Notes: generated from the letters alone by a model not told the origin. A stretch of DNA of 64,000 nucleotides from Streptococcus infantis SPAR10 (GCF_000279535.1 NZ_ALCH01000004.1:565501-629500), one strand, 5' to 3'; counted from the stretch's first letter, positions 9,769 through 18,366 are shown. Translations and numbers: made by a program.

Positions 9769-11487
9769 TTATTTTACAAAGGCATTTATTTCAGCTTCGA
9801 TATTAGCAATCTTAGCTTGTGAATCTTCGTTGCTTTCTCCAACAACAGCAATGTAGAACTTGATTTTTGGTTCAGTACCGGAAGGACGAACTGCAATCCA
9901 TGAACCATCAGCAAGTGTGTATTTCAAGACATCACTTGGAGGAGTCGTCAAGGCTGTTACAGTACCATCAGCGGCAGTAGAAGTTTGTGCTTTGAAGTCT
10001 TCTACAACTGTGATTTCTGTTGCGTTCCATTCTTTTGGAGCATTGTTGCGGAATTTAGCCATAATCGCTTTGATTTGCTCAGCACCATCGACACCTGAGA
10101 GAGTTACAGAGATGGTTTTTTCTGCGTAGTAGCCGTATTCTTTGTAAATTTCTTCGATACCGTCAGCAAGTGTCAAACCTCGAGAACGGTAGTAGGCAGC
10201 AAGTTCAGCAACGACAAGGACTGCTTGGATGGCATCTTTATCACGTACGAATGGTTTAATCAAGTAACCGAAGCTTTCTTCAAATCCCATCATGTAAGTG
10301 TGATTGTGTTTTTCTTCAAATTCTTGAATTTTTTCAGCGATAAATTTGAAACCAGTCAAGACGTTGAACATAGTTGCGCCGTAGCTTTCAGCAATCTTCG
10401 TTACCAAGTCAGTTGATACGATTGATTTACATAGGGCTGCATTTTCAGGAAGAGTTCCAGCATTTTTATGAGCTTCCAAGATGTATTTAGCCATGATAGC
10501 ACCGATTTGATTCCCTGAAAGGTTAAGGTAGCTACCATCTTTTTGAAGGACTTCAACACCGACACGGTCAGCATCCGGGTCAGTTGCCACAAGAACATCT
10601 GCACCAACTTGACGACCAAGTTCTTCAGCAAGGGCAAAGGCTGCTTGGCTTTCTGGGTTTGGAGATTTAACAGTAGAGAAGTCTGGGTCTGGAGTTGCTT
10701 GAGCTTCAACGACTTGAACAGAATCAAATCCTGCTTGAGCAAGAGCACGACGAGCCAACATTTCACCAGTACCGTGAAGAGGGGTGTAGACAATCTTCAT
10801 GTCTTTACCAAATTCTTCGATCAAGGCAGGGTTGATGTTGACATCTTTGACTTCTTTAAGGTATTCAGCATCAATAGCTTCACCGATGACTTCAATTAAT
10901 CCAGAAGCTTTTTCAGCTTCCACATCCGAAACTTCAACAGCGAAAGGATTGTCGATAGCACGGATGTAGGTAGTCAAAGCGTCTGCATCGTGTGGAGGCA
11001 TTTGACCACCGTCTTCACCATATACCTTATATCCGTTAAATGGAGCTGGGTTGTGGCTAGCAGTAATCATGATACCTGCAAAGCAGTTGAGGTGGCGAAC
11101 AGCAAATGAAAGCTCTGGAGTTGGACGGAGACTTTCAAAAACATAAGATTTAATACCGTGTTTTGCAAGAACTGCTGCTGATTCAAAGGCAAATTCTGGA
11201 GAGAAGTGACGGCTATCATAAGCGATGGCAACACCACGTTCTTTTTCGTTTCCACCTTTTGATTCAATCAAGCGAGCCAAACCTTCAGTTGCTTGGCGAA
11301 CAACGTAGATATTAATGCGGTTTGTACCAGCACCAATCAAACCACGCATACCAGCAGTACCGAATTCAAGATTTGTGTAGAAGGCATCTTCTTTAGTTTT
11401 TTCATCCATGTTTTCCAAATCACGACGAAGGTAATCTGGTAGGTCAGCGAAATCAACCCATTTTTGGTAGTTTTCTTGGTAAGTCAT
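9769..11487 (-). CDS. pgm: Phosphoglucomutase
   Basis: Interconverts glucose-1-phosphate and glucose-6-phosphate, feeding UDP-glucose for capsule and teichoic acid synthesis. The 572-residue alpha-phosphohexomutase has the phospho-serine loop TASHNPAPFNGYK (S144), the Mg loop DPDADRVG (near 305), the sugar-binding GFEES and the phosphate-binding RPSGTEPKIKFY. The start is supported by AAAGGAG upstream, and an extended TGG-TATAAT lies on the minus strand at 11524-11532. Confidence 0.96.
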   Translation of the reverse strand: MTYQENYQKWVDFADLPDYLRRDLENMDEKTKEDAFYTNLEFGTAGMRGLIGAGTNRINIYVVRQATEGLARLIESKGGNEKERGVAIAYDSRHFSPEFAFESAAVLAKHGIKSYVFESLRPTPELSFAVRHLNCFAGIMITASHNPAPFNGYKVYGEDGGQMPPHDADALTTYIRAIDNPFAVEVSDVEAEKASGLIEVIGEAIDAEYLKEVKDVNINPALIEEFGKDMKIVYTPLHGTGEMLARRALAQAGFDSVQVVEAQATPDPDFSTVKSPNPESQAAFALAEELGRQVGADVLVATDPDADRVGVEVLQKDGSYLNLSGNQIGAIMAKYILEAHKNAGTLPENAALCKSIVSTDLVTKIAESYGATMFNVLTGFKFIAEKIQEFEEKHNHTYMMGFEESFGYLIKPFVRDKDAIQAVLVVAELAAYYRSRGLTLADGIEEIYKEYGYYAEKTISVTLSGVDGAEQIKAIMAKFRNNAPKEWNATEITVVEDFKAQTSTAADGTVTALTTPPSDVLKYTLADGSWIAVRPSGTEPKIKFYIAVVGESNEDSQAKIANIEAEINAFVK

Positions 11488-11667
11488 AAGATATCTCCTT
11501 TAATATATAATCTAATCGCCTTCATTATACCACGATTTAAAGTTTTAGTAAAACGTTAGCGTGGCTCAGTTCTTTGAATTTAAGTTTCATTTTAATCATA
11601 GAATGAGTAGATATTTATTATATTTAAAAATTTACAATATTTTTAAAAGCGATTTCCTGTTTCTGGT

Positions 11668-11695
11668 TTGAAAATTTTTGACTGTATGGTACAAT
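11668..11695 (+). promoter_or_regulatory. Promoter of the DUF5067-like lipoprotein gene
   Basis: TTGAAA (11668-11673), 16-bp spacer, TGG-TACAAT (-10 at 11690-11695). An overlapping TATAAT at 11695-11700 is an alternative -10. Confidence 0.65.
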
Positions 11696-11725
11696 ATAAT
11701 AAATAAAAAAAGGAGATTTTCTATT

Positions 11726-12937
11726 ATGAAAAAAGTTCTTAAGCATTCTGCTTTAGTTTTGACTGCTTTAGCATTGGTAGCTTGTGGAAATAGTAAGAAA
11801 GCAAGTGATAATGGTACTGCATCTAACTCAAACTTTGAAGTTTCTGTTAAAGACGGTATGTATGTCCTTCCTAAAGATGAAGATTCAAATTCACATTATC
11901 TTGCTCTTCAAGTTGAGATTAAAAACAATCGTGATAAACAGTTTAGCTTTACTAGCCAAGATATTGCACTTTATAACGAAAAAGACGAAAAAGTTGAACC
12001 GATTCAAATTTATGAGTCAGACAGTAAAACAAAATTTATGTCATACGGAGATAGCCTCTCTAAAGGCAAGAGTGTTGCTGGTTATGTAGTTTATGAAGTT
12101 AATAAAGATGCAAAATATGAACTTCACTTTGCACCGAGCTTTTACGATGATGTAAAAGAAAATAAAAAAGGTAAAAATGACGTAGCTATCAAGGTTGATC
12201 CAAGTCAATACGAAGATACTATTGATGAAGCTAAAGAAGCTATGAAAAATTATGTTGATGCTGTTTACCTAGATGGTGAAAACACTGGTGGTGCATCAAA
12301 CGTAAGCTTTACTAATGATAAAACTCAAATCGTTGCACTTGAAGATAAAAAGTCAGATGATAAGAAATCAGACGATAAGAAATCTGACGACAAGAAGTCA
12401 GATGATAAAAAATCTTCAAGATCTTCTGACCTTATTACAAACGATGTGAAGGCTGACAGAGAAGAATTTATCAAGAAATTTATTGAGTCATTCGGTAAAG
12501 GATTCTACAACTACAAACCATCTGATTCTGAACTTCGTACATTTGCAGAAGCATATATCAAAGCAAATGCAAAACGAGCAAAAGTTGATTACAAAGTAAA
12601 AACTTACTTGCCAGACTATGCAGTTATCTATGTAAGACCTGAAACAATCGACTTGGATAACTTGAATGTCCATGAATTGAGCCGTAAATTCTACGACGAA
12701 AACAAAGGTAAATACAGCAGCTACTCAGAAGCTATGAAAGCTGGTGAGAAGTACATTTTAGAAAATGCACCAAGTCAATTTGATTCAACTCCTCTTGATA
12801 CTAGCGATAATATGCAAAAAGAAGGTTACGAAATCAAGATGACTAAGAAAGACGGTAAATGGACAATCGACACATCTTCTAAGAACTATAACTTAAAAGA
12901 TATGGCACGTACATTCCGTGGTGGTATTGGTTATTAA
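11726..12937 (+). CDS. Surface lipoprotein with DUF5067-like domain and KKSDD repeats
   Basis: The ATG at 11726 follows AAAAAAGGAG. The 403-residue product has a lipoprotein signal with lipobox LVAC (C20), an N-terminal beta-rich domain (about 34-165) resembling DUF5067, a low-complexity linker of four KKSDD units plus KKSS (about 208-231) and a C-terminal domain (about 235-403) with no clear assignment. It is probably anchored to the outer face of the membrane. Streptococci carry related lipoproteins of unknown role. The 15-nt coding repeats could change length by slippage without breaking the frame. Confidence 0.82.
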   Translation: MKKVLKHSALVLTALALVACGNSKKASDNGTASNSNFEVSVKDGMYVLPKDEDSNSHYLALQVEIKNNRDKQFSFTSQDIALYNEKDEKVEPIQIYESDSKTKFMSYGDSLSKGKSVAGYVVYEVNKDAKYELHFAPSFYDDVKENKKGKNDVAIKVDPSQYEDTIDEAKEAMKNYVDAVYLDGENTGGASNVSFTNDKTQIVALEDKKSDDKKSDDKKSDDKKSDDKKSSRSSDLITNDVKADREEFIKKFIESFGKGFYNYKPSDSELRTFAEAYIKANAKRAKVDYKVKTYLPDYAVIYVRPETIDLDNLNVHELSRKFYDENKGKYSSYSEAMKAGEKYILENAPSQFDSTPLDTSDNMQKEGYEIKMTKKDGKWTIDTSSKNYNLKDMARTFRGGIGY

Positions 12938-12942
12938 TATCT

Positions 12943-12975
12943 AAAAGTTCGAGTTTAAAGCTCGAACTTTTTTTA
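12943..12975 (+). terminator. Terminator of the lipoprotein gene
   Basis: AAAGTTCGAG/CTCGAACTTT stem followed by a run of T. Confidence 0.9.
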
Positions 12976-12981
12976 TTTGAA

Positions 12982-13010
12982 TTGTTAAAAACAGAAAAAG
13001 ATAGTAAAAT
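12982..13010 (+). promoter_or_regulatory. ABC-F promoter, predicted leaderless
   Basis: TTGTTA (12982-12987), 17-bp spacer, TAAAAT (13005-13010). The ATG begins six bases later at 13017 and no Shine-Dalgarno is present. Confidence 0.65.
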
Positions 13011-13016
13011 AGTTAC

Positions 13017-14918
13017 ATGATTATTTTACAAGCTAATAAAATCGAACGTTCTTTTGCGGGCGATGTTCTATTTGAAAATATTAATCTACAAGTAGATGAA
13101 AGAGATCGTATTGCTCTCGTTGGTAAAAATGGAGCAGGTAAGTCGACACTATTAAAGATATTAGTCGGGGAAGAAGAGCCAACTTCTGGTGAGATTAATA
13201 AGAAAAAAGATATTTCCCTTTCTTACTTAGCACAGGATAGTCGATTTGAATCCGAAAATACTATCTATGACGAGATGCTTCACGTCTTTGATGACTTACG
13301 TACTACTGAAAGACAACTTCGCCAAATGGAGCTAGAGATGGGGGAAAAGACAGGTGCAGAACTCGATAAGCTCATGTCAGACTACGATCGTCTATCTGAA
13401 GAATTCCGTCAGGCTGGAGGATTTACCTATGAAGCTGATATTCGCGCCATTTTAAATGGTTTTAAGTTTGATGAGTCTATGTGGCAGATGAAAATTGCTG
13501 AGCTTTCTGGAGGTCAAAATACAAGATTAGCCCTAGCCAAAATGCTCCTTGAAAAGCCAAATCTCTTGGTTTTGGATGAGCCGACCAACCACCTGGATAT
13601 TGAAACCATTGCCTGGTTAGAAAACTATCTGGTTAATTACAGTGGTGCCTTGATAATTGTTAGTCACGACCGTTATTTCCTCGATAAGGTAGCAACCATA
13701 ACGCTCGACTTAACCAAACATTCTTTAGATAGATATGTAGGAAACTACTCAAGCTTTGTGGAGCAGAAAGAGCAGAAGTTACTGACTGAAGCTAAGAACT
13801 ACGAAAAGCAACAGAAGGAAATTGCTGCTTTAGAAGACTTTGTTAGCCGAAATCTTGTTCGAGCTTCAACTACCAAACGTGCTCAATCTAGACGTAAACA
13901 ACTGGAAAAGATGGAGCGTTTAGATAAGCCTGAAGCTGGGAATAAATCAGCCAATATGACCTTTCACTCTGATAAAACATCTGGTAATATTGTGCTGACA
14001 GTTGAGAATGCTGCTATTGGATATGATGGAGAAATATTATCAGAGCCTATCAACCTCGACCTTCGTAAGATGAATGCCGTAGCAGTTGTAGGTCCGAATG
14101 GGATTGGAAAGACAACCTTTATCAAGTCTATTGTTGATCAGATCCCTTTTATAAAGGGTGAGAAGCGTTTCGGTGCGAATGTTGAAGTTGGCTACTATGA
14201 CCAAACTCAAAGTAAGTTGACACCAAGTAATACAGTTTTAGATGAACTTTGGAATGATTTTAGATTGACGCCAGAAGTGGAAATCCGAAATCGTTTAGGC
14301 GCCTTCCTTTTTTCAGGTGATGATGTAAAGAAATCAGTTGGCATGCTTTCAGGTGGAGAGAAAGCTCGCTTGTTACTGGCTAAACTATCAATGGAAAATA
14401 ATAACTTCCTGATTCTTGACGAGCCGACCAACCATTTGGATATTGATAGTAAGGAAGTTCTGGAAAATGCACTAATTGACTTTGATGGAACTCTTCTATT
14501 TGTCAGCCATGACCGTTATTTTATCAATCGTGTCGCTACACATGTTCTGGAATTGTCCGAAAATGGTTCGACCGTCTATTTGGGTGATTATGACTATTAT
14601 GTTGAAAAAAAAGCAGAGTTGGCAGCTAGTCAAGAGGAAGAAGCGTCAACTTATAGCCAAGAAAAAGTGGCTTCTCCAGTTAATGACTACCAAGCTCAAA
14701 AGGAAAGTCAAAAAGAACTTCGTAAATTGATGAGACAAATCGAAAGTCTTGAGACAGAAATCGAAGAGCTGGAAACTCAAGCCCAAGTTATCTCTGAACA
14801 AATGCATACCACCAATGATGCAGATGAACTCATGCAATTACAAGCAGAACTTGATAAGATTAGTCAGCGTCATGAAGAAGCTATGCTGGAGTGGGAAGAA
14901 CTATCGGAGCAGGTATAG
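13017..14918 (+). CDS. ABC-F family ATPase (YdiF/Uup-like)
   Basis: A soluble protein of 633 residues with two ABC domains and no membrane helices, the mark of ABC-F translation factors. The first half has Walker A GKNGAGKST (36-44), signature LSGGQNTRLALAK and LVLDEPTNHLDIE. The charged inter-domain linker (about 240-310) follows. The second half has GPNGIGKTT, LSGGEKARLLLAK and LILDEPTNHLDID, then a C-terminal coiled coil (about 545-633). It probably acts at the ribosomal E site; whether it is a housekeeping factor or gives antibiotic protection cannot be told. Confidence 0.92.
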   Translation: MIILQANKIERSFAGDVLFENINLQVDERDRIALVGKNGAGKSTLLKILVGEEEPTSGEINKKKDISLSYLAQDSRFESENTIYDEMLHVFDDLRTTERQLRQMELEMGEKTGAELDKLMSDYDRLSEEFRQAGGFTYEADIRAILNGFKFDESMWQMKIAELSGGQNTRLALAKMLLEKPNLLVLDEPTNHLDIETIAWLENYLVNYSGALIIVSHDRYFLDKVATITLDLTKHSLDRYVGNYSSFVEQKEQKLLTEAKNYEKQQKEIAALEDFVSRNLVRASTTKRAQSRRKQLEKMERLDKPEAGNKSANMTFHSDKTSGNIVLTVENAAIGYDGEILSEPINLDLRKMNAVAVVGPNGIGKTTFIKSIVDQIPFIKGEKRFGANVEVGYYDQTQSKLTPSNTVLDELWNDFRLTPEVEIRNRLGAFLFSGDDVKKSVGMLSGGEKARLLLAKLSMENNNFLILDEPTNHLDIDSKEVLENALIDFDGTLLFVSHDRYFINRVATHVLELSENGSTVYLGDYDYYVEKKAELAASQEEEASTYSQEKVASPVNDYQAQKESQKELRKLMRQIESLETEIEELETQAQVISEQMHTTNDADELMQLQAELDKISQRHEEAMLEWEELSEQV

Positions 14919-14926
14919 ATATAAAT

Positions 14927-14956
14927 AAAAAAGCAGTGATAATACACTGCTTTTTC
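14927..14956 (+). terminator. Terminator of the ABC-F gene
   Basis: AAAAAGCAGTG/CACTGCTTTTT stem with a six-base loop. Confidence 0.9.
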
Positions 14957-14982
14957 AATTATTAATAATATTTTATCTATAA

Positions 14983-15054
14983 TCCACCCTGAGGGAATCG
15001 AACCCCCATTTTAAGAACCGGAATCTTACGTGATATCCATTACACTAAGGGTGG
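14983..15054 (-). tRNA. tRNA-Arg (anticodon CCG)
   Basis: On the minus strand the 72 nt fold as a full cloverleaf: acceptor CCACCCT/AGGGTGG with discriminator A, D-arm, anticodon stem TAAGA/TCTTA with loop TTCCGGT (anticodon CCG), and T-arm with GTTCGATT. No CCA is encoded. A TGA-TATAAT promoter lies just upstream (plus 15066-15074). Confidence 0.95.
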
Positions 15055-15101
15055 AAACTTCCCTCATTATATCAAAAAATATGGTGTAACTCAAGAGTCA
15101 T

Positions 15102-15542
15102 CTAAAAGATGAAATATAACAATAAAAAAGGATTTAGACAATACCTAAATCCTTTTAAATGTTTATTTTTTTCAAGAAGTGCTTTGATTTCTTGAAGAAC
15201 TTCCAATTCAGTTGGAGCTGCTGGAGCTTCTTCAGCAACTTCTTCTTTCTTACGAAGGTTTTGAGCTTTTTCAATAGCTTTAATCATGAAGAAGAGAACA
15301 GTACCAATTACAACGAAGTTGATAACAGCGCTCAAGAACTTACCATATGTAACACCATTCCAAGCAAGCTCAGCGATGTTTTGTACATTCGCAGCTTCCA
15401 AGGCTGGGTTCAATAGAAGTGGAGTGATGATATCATTAACAAATGAATTGATGATAGCACCAAAAGCAGTGGCGATGATCACACCGACAGCAAGGTCAAC
15501 GACGTTGCCACGGAGCAAGAAATCTTTAAGATCCTTTAACAT
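15102..15542 (-). CDS. mscL: Large-conductance mechanosensitive channel MscL with readthrough tail
   Basis: A pressure-relief channel in the membrane. The N-terminal amphipathic helix (MLKDLKDFLLRGN), TM1 (VVDLAVGVIIATAFGAIINS), periplasmic loop, TM2 (FLSAVINFVVIGTVLFFMI) and cytoplasmic helix (EVLQEIKALLEK) are all normal. After residue 125 the frame runs on for 21 unusual residues (NKHLKGFRYC...) that are encoded by the gene's own terminator hairpin. The normal family length is about 125. Seven A (plus 15166-15172) precede this tail, and an eighth would give an immediate TAA after residue 126. The tail is therefore probably due to a one-base deletion or a sequencing error. Confidence 0.93.
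   Translation of the reverse strand: MLKDLKDFLLRGNVVDLAVGVIIATAFGAIINSFVNDIITPLLLNPALEAANVQNIAELAWNGVTYGKFLSAVINFVVIGTVLFFMIKAIEKAQNLRKKEEVAEEAPAAPTELEVLQEIKALLEKNKHLKGFRYCLNPFLLLYFIF
15123..15157 (-). terminator. mscL terminator, lying inside the extended reading frame
   Basis: A 12-bp perfect stem (AAAAGGATTTAG/CTAAATCCTTTT) with a 7-base loop and a T-tract on the minus strand. It overlaps the last 18 or so codons of mscL as read here. Confidence 0.88.
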
Positions 15543-15612
15543 AATCTTTTTCCTTTCGAAATTTTTCAGTCTAGATTATATCGTAAATTTATATTAAATG
15601 CAAGAAAGGTGC

Positions 15613-16047
15613 TTATTTTTTTTTAAATACGAAAAGCTTACTAAAAACGTAGTTGAGAACCACCATCGTAACTTGTGCAATGAAGATTTCAACTGTATTA
15701 ATTTTATTAATATCATTTCCAACAAAGTAACCAATAATTTGTGGGAAGCATGTCACAAAAATAAAAGTTAGTAGAAGATCCAATAAAAAGGTGATAAGTC
15801 TTGCAGAGGTAAATTTAATTAATCGATTAAACCAGTTTTTTCTTTCTTGCTTAAATACAAATGTGTCATTTGTAAAGAAAGCAAATAGGATTCCAGCAAT
15901 ATTTCCCAAGGCAGTCGCAACTAACTCTTGATGAGTAAGATAGAAGATGACGATGCGGACAAATATTGATACTACGGTAGTAGCAACGCCGAAAAATAAA
16001 TAAGATAAAATTTCGTTATCGAAGAATTTTTTAATGTATCTTTTCAT
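15613..16047 (-). CDS. GtrA family membrane protein
   Basis: A 144-residue protein with four predicted transmembrane helices and the GtrA pattern (RFLxFGVxxT-like start, here SYLFFGVATTVVSIFVR, and basic loops). The family is thought to help move polyprenyl-linked sugars in cell-envelope polysaccharide synthesis. No glycosyltransferase partner is adjacent. It is transcribed divergently from queT. The -10 box lies 6 nt from the ATG with no ribosome binding site, suggesting a leaderless mRNA. Confidence 0.83.
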   Translation of the reverse strand: MKRYIKKFFDNEILSYLFFGVATTVVSIFVRIVIFYLTHQELVATALGNIAGILFAFFTNDTFVFKQERKNWFNRLIKFTSARLITFLLDLLLTFIFVTCFPQIIGYFVGNDINKINTVEIFIAQVTMVVLNYVFSKLFVFKKK

Positions 16048-16053
16048 AAGATT

Positions 16054-16086
16054 AGTATAGCATAAAGCATTTAAATGTGCTATACT
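16054..16086. promoter_or_regulatory. Palindromic divergent promoters, gtrA / queT
   Basis: A 9-bp perfect inverted repeat (AGTATAGCA ... TGCTATACT) holds both extended -10 boxes: minus-strand TATACT at 16059-16054 for gtrA and plus-strand TATACT at 16081-16086 for queT. The two -10 boxes are 21 bp apart, so each polymerase would cover the other's promoter. Confidence 0.7.
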
Positions 16087-16108
16087 AATAAAGTTGACTT
16101 GCTCAACC

Positions 16109-16166
16109 CTTGGTGCTTAGCTTCTTTCACCAAGCATATTAGACGCGGGATAGCCGCTAAAGGAGA
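16109..16166 (+). ncRNA. preQ1-II riboswitch (COG4708 motif)
   Basis: The leader contains the two-part preQ1-II signature: stem CTTGGTG/CACCAAG enclosing CTTAGCTTCTTT, then GCATATTA, a small GCGG/CCGC hairpin and AAAGGAGAA. The Shine-Dalgarno (AAAGGAG) lies in the final part, so ligand binding is expected to block translation of the queuosine-precursor transporter queT. This class is known from Streptococcaceae upstream of the same gene. Confidence 0.92.
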
Positions 16167-16170
16167 AAAC

Positions 16171-16680
16171 ATGAAAAAACTTACTGTCCGCGATTTGGCT
16201 GACATTGCCATTGTCGCAGCAATTTATGTGGTTTTGACTATTACACCACCACTCAATGCCATTAGTTATGGAGCTTACCAATTCCGTATTTCTGAAATGA
16301 TGAATTTCCTAGCTTTTTATAATCCTAAGTACATTATCGGTGTTACTCTTGGATGTATGATAGCTAATTTCTTCAGTTTTGGACTCATTGATGTCGCTGT
16401 AGGTGGAGGATCAACTCTTGTCTTCCTAAGCTTAGGAGTTTGGTTGTTCAGTAAATATAGTAAAGACTATCTTTTTAATGGATTGATTCGAAAAGATCAT
16501 TTCTTCTTTTCAATTCTATTTTCAATTTCAATGATCACTATTGCTGCTGAATTAAACATCGTAGCAGAAGCACCATTCTTCTTTACATGGTTCACTACTG
16601 GTATCGGAGAATTCGCTTCACTAATTGTTGGTGCAATTATCATTGGTAAAATTGGTCAACGTATTGATTTGACTAGATAA
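16171..16680 (+). CDS. queT: QueT family queuosine-precursor transporter (S component)
   Basis: A 169-residue membrane protein (COG4708/QueT) with five to six hydrophobic helices, starting MKKLTVRDLADIAIVAAIYVVL. It is thought to be the substrate-binding S component of an ECF transporter bringing in preQ1 or related queuine precursors. The frame is open upstream, but the ATG at 16171 directly follows the riboswitch-borne AAAGGAG and is clearly the start. Control is by the preQ1-II riboswitch. Confidence 0.93.
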   Translation: MKKLTVRDLADIAIVAAIYVVLTITPPLNAISYGAYQFRISEMMNFLAFYNPKYIIGVTLGCMIANFFSFGLIDVAVGGGSTLVFLSLGVWLFSKYSKDYLFNGLIRKDHFFFSILFSISMITIAAELNIVAEAPFFFTWFTTGIGEFASLIVGAIIIGKIGQRIDLTR

Positions 16681-16703
16681 AGACATCTTATCAACCATTC
16701 GTA

Positions 16704-16734
16704 AAAAGGGCTGAACTTTGTTCAGTCTTTTTCT
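16704..16734 (+). terminator. Terminator of queT
   Basis: GGCTGAAC/GTTCAGTC stem with loop TTT and a T-rich tail. Confidence 0.85.
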
Positions 16735-16827
16735 TTGACAATAAAATAGATGCTCATTAAAAGTGGTATAATAGGTTAAAAAAGGCGGTTTAATCATGAT
16801 AGATTATTTTTGATTGGGATAAAATCG

Positions 16828-17211
16828 ATGATGAAAAGCTCGGTTTTGACTTTTGCTATTTACTTTATTTCCTTCCTTCTTTTACTGATTCTATGGCGTC
16901 GTTATGTCATTGTGCGTCAAAGTGGTGGAAACTATTTTGCCCCGTTTCATATTGCTAAGGGAAGATTATACATTCACACGATTATTCTTTTTAGAAAAAG
17001 GATTGTTCCTCTGGCTGAAATTAGACAGATTGATATTGATTACGTTCGAGGGAGAAGAATGAATGGGGACAGGTATCATCTGTACTTTACAAGGAAAGAT
17101 GGAAAATCTTTTACTTTTCATTTTGGAAAAAGCAAAAGAAACGAGGAGTTATTGAAAAATCTTGCCAATGTGGCCAAGAAGTGCCATATTAAAATCTATT
17201 ATTATTATTAA
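16828..17211 (+). CDS. Small membrane protein with PH-like C-terminal domain
   Basis: The product is 127 residues if the ATG at 16828 is used. There is one hydrophobic helix (about 5-25), then a basic cytoplasmic domain with alternating strands (YFAPFHIAKGRLYIHTIILF...HLYFTRKDGKSFTFHF), a pattern like bacterial PH (bPH) domains; that is inference. Upstream, an ATG at 16797 with a better ribosome binding site (GGCGG) reads only MIDYF before a stop, so the start is uncertain. An extended TGG-TATAAT lies at 16767-16772. Confidence 0.65.
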   Translation: MMKSSVLTFAIYFISFLLLLILWRRYVIVRQSGGNYFAPFHIAKGRLYIHTIILFRKRIVPLAEIRQIDIDYVRGRRMNGDRYHLYFTRKDGKSFTFHFGKSKRNEELLKNLANVAKKCHIKIYYYY

Positions 17212-17277
17212 GAGTCGATTGCTAAAATTGAATTGTTGTCATTTGTGACAATTGTCAAATCCAGGAGAGTAGCTAAT

Positions 17278-17916
17278 ATGCTTCAACTACAAGTAATAAG
17301 AGAAGATAATCAACTGAGAAACTTATTGATGAAAGAATGCGATATTCTCTTTTATGACCAGTTGAAAGAGGTTGAATTTTCTCAGAACAATGAAGTTTAT
17401 TCTCTTTCGCCCATAGCCTTTGCTAAAGACGGTAGTGGGGGAGAATATGTGATTCTTGAGGATGAGAGTATCGGCTTTATAGGGAGTGAAGGCCAAGTTG
17501 GTCGGGTAGCAGAAAGTCTTGACGACTTGCTTACTTTCTTACTCCATGCTGGTTCTATCACTGATTTTTCTTGTCGTTTACTCTATCAAAACAAGGATTT
17601 GTTGGTAAAATTCTGTCAAGGATTTCTCAATAAAGCACGAGAAAACTACCAGTCAAAAGGCGAAGAGTGGGATAAAGTGAGAGCTGGACTTGTACAATAG
17701 TTGGGACTCGAATTTCAGCCAGAGAAACTGCAAGAGTTAGCGTTCAATTTTTATCATTCAGCGATAAGAACCCCTCTATTCACTTGTAAATATGGTCATG
17801 GTGAGAATGAATATGTCAGCGATTCTGTTTTATCAGATATTGTCGGCTTGTGGGTTTCAGAGCTTGTAGGATTGACTGCAGAAGAAATTGAAGCTTTTGC
17901 TAACATTCAAATGTAA
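17278..17916 (+). pseudogene. SUKH-like protein gene with an in-frame TAG
   Basis: The ATG at 17278 follows GGAGAG. The frame runs 140 codons to TAG at 17698-17700 and then continues in the same frame for 71 more codons to TAA at 17914-17916. The whole would be one protein of about 212 aa. The segment FAKDGSGGEYVILEDESIGFIGSEGQVGRVAES resembles SUKH (SMI1/KNR4) domains, often immunity proteins; this family call is tentative. The single stop in an otherwise open frame suggests a nonsense mutation. The first 140 residues may still be made. Confidence 0.65.
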
Positions 17917-17925
17917 AGAACAAGA

Positions 17926-18348
17926 ATTTATTCCACTTCTTCAGCATTTTCACATCTGACCCAGGATAGTTTTTTACCAAAACTTGTAGCTAAGAAGTTA
18001 GCTCGTCCAAGTGAATTGGTTTTACTTGAAGGTATTCTTGCCAACGTGTTTGTTAATATCGCTATTTTGTCTTCAATCTTAGTCAAAGATGCGTCTGCAA
18101 AACTTTGGATTATATTGTCAGCAATTTCTATGTTTGTATTTTTATCAAACGAGCACATTGCTGCAAATTTTGCGTCATTTAGTATTGTTAAATTTAGCAT
18201 TGTTTCTAATGAAGTTCAGCATTTCGAAATCGCAAATATTCTCCGTCATTGGGGTGTCACCTTTGTTGCTAACTTAATAGGTGGTGGTTTCTTGATTGGA
18301 TTACCATATGCCTTTTTAAATAAAAATGAAGAGACTTATGTAGACTAA
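17926..18348 (+). pseudogene. Truncated formate/nitrite transporter copy
   Basis: From about 17926 the frame encodes a remnant matching the last half of the intact transporter at 18603-19400: first a degraded stretch (SAFSHLTQDSF against AYANLTHDSF), then 109 residues from VLLEGILAN to NEETYVD. By eye about three quarters of these residues are identical. The N-terminal half is absent and no proper start exists. It reads as a decayed older paralog or the scar of a recombination event. A terminator follows. Confidence 0.85.
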
Positions 18349-18366
18349 AAATTATCAATTGAAGTG

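Noticed and set aside
10401..10793. 130-codon open frame inside pgm, same strand but different frame
   Set aside because: Shadow of pgm: Leu/Lys/Gln-rich composition, no ribosome binding site, fully inside a conserved gene.
14983..15600. Integration at the tRNA-Arg gene
   Set aside because: The tRNA is intact with no repeated 3' end nearby, and the neighbours mscL and gtrA are core genes.
16797..16814. ATG with a good ribosome binding site upstream of the small membrane protein
   Set aside because: It reads only five codons (MIDYF) before a stop; noted as uncertainty about the true start rather than a gene.
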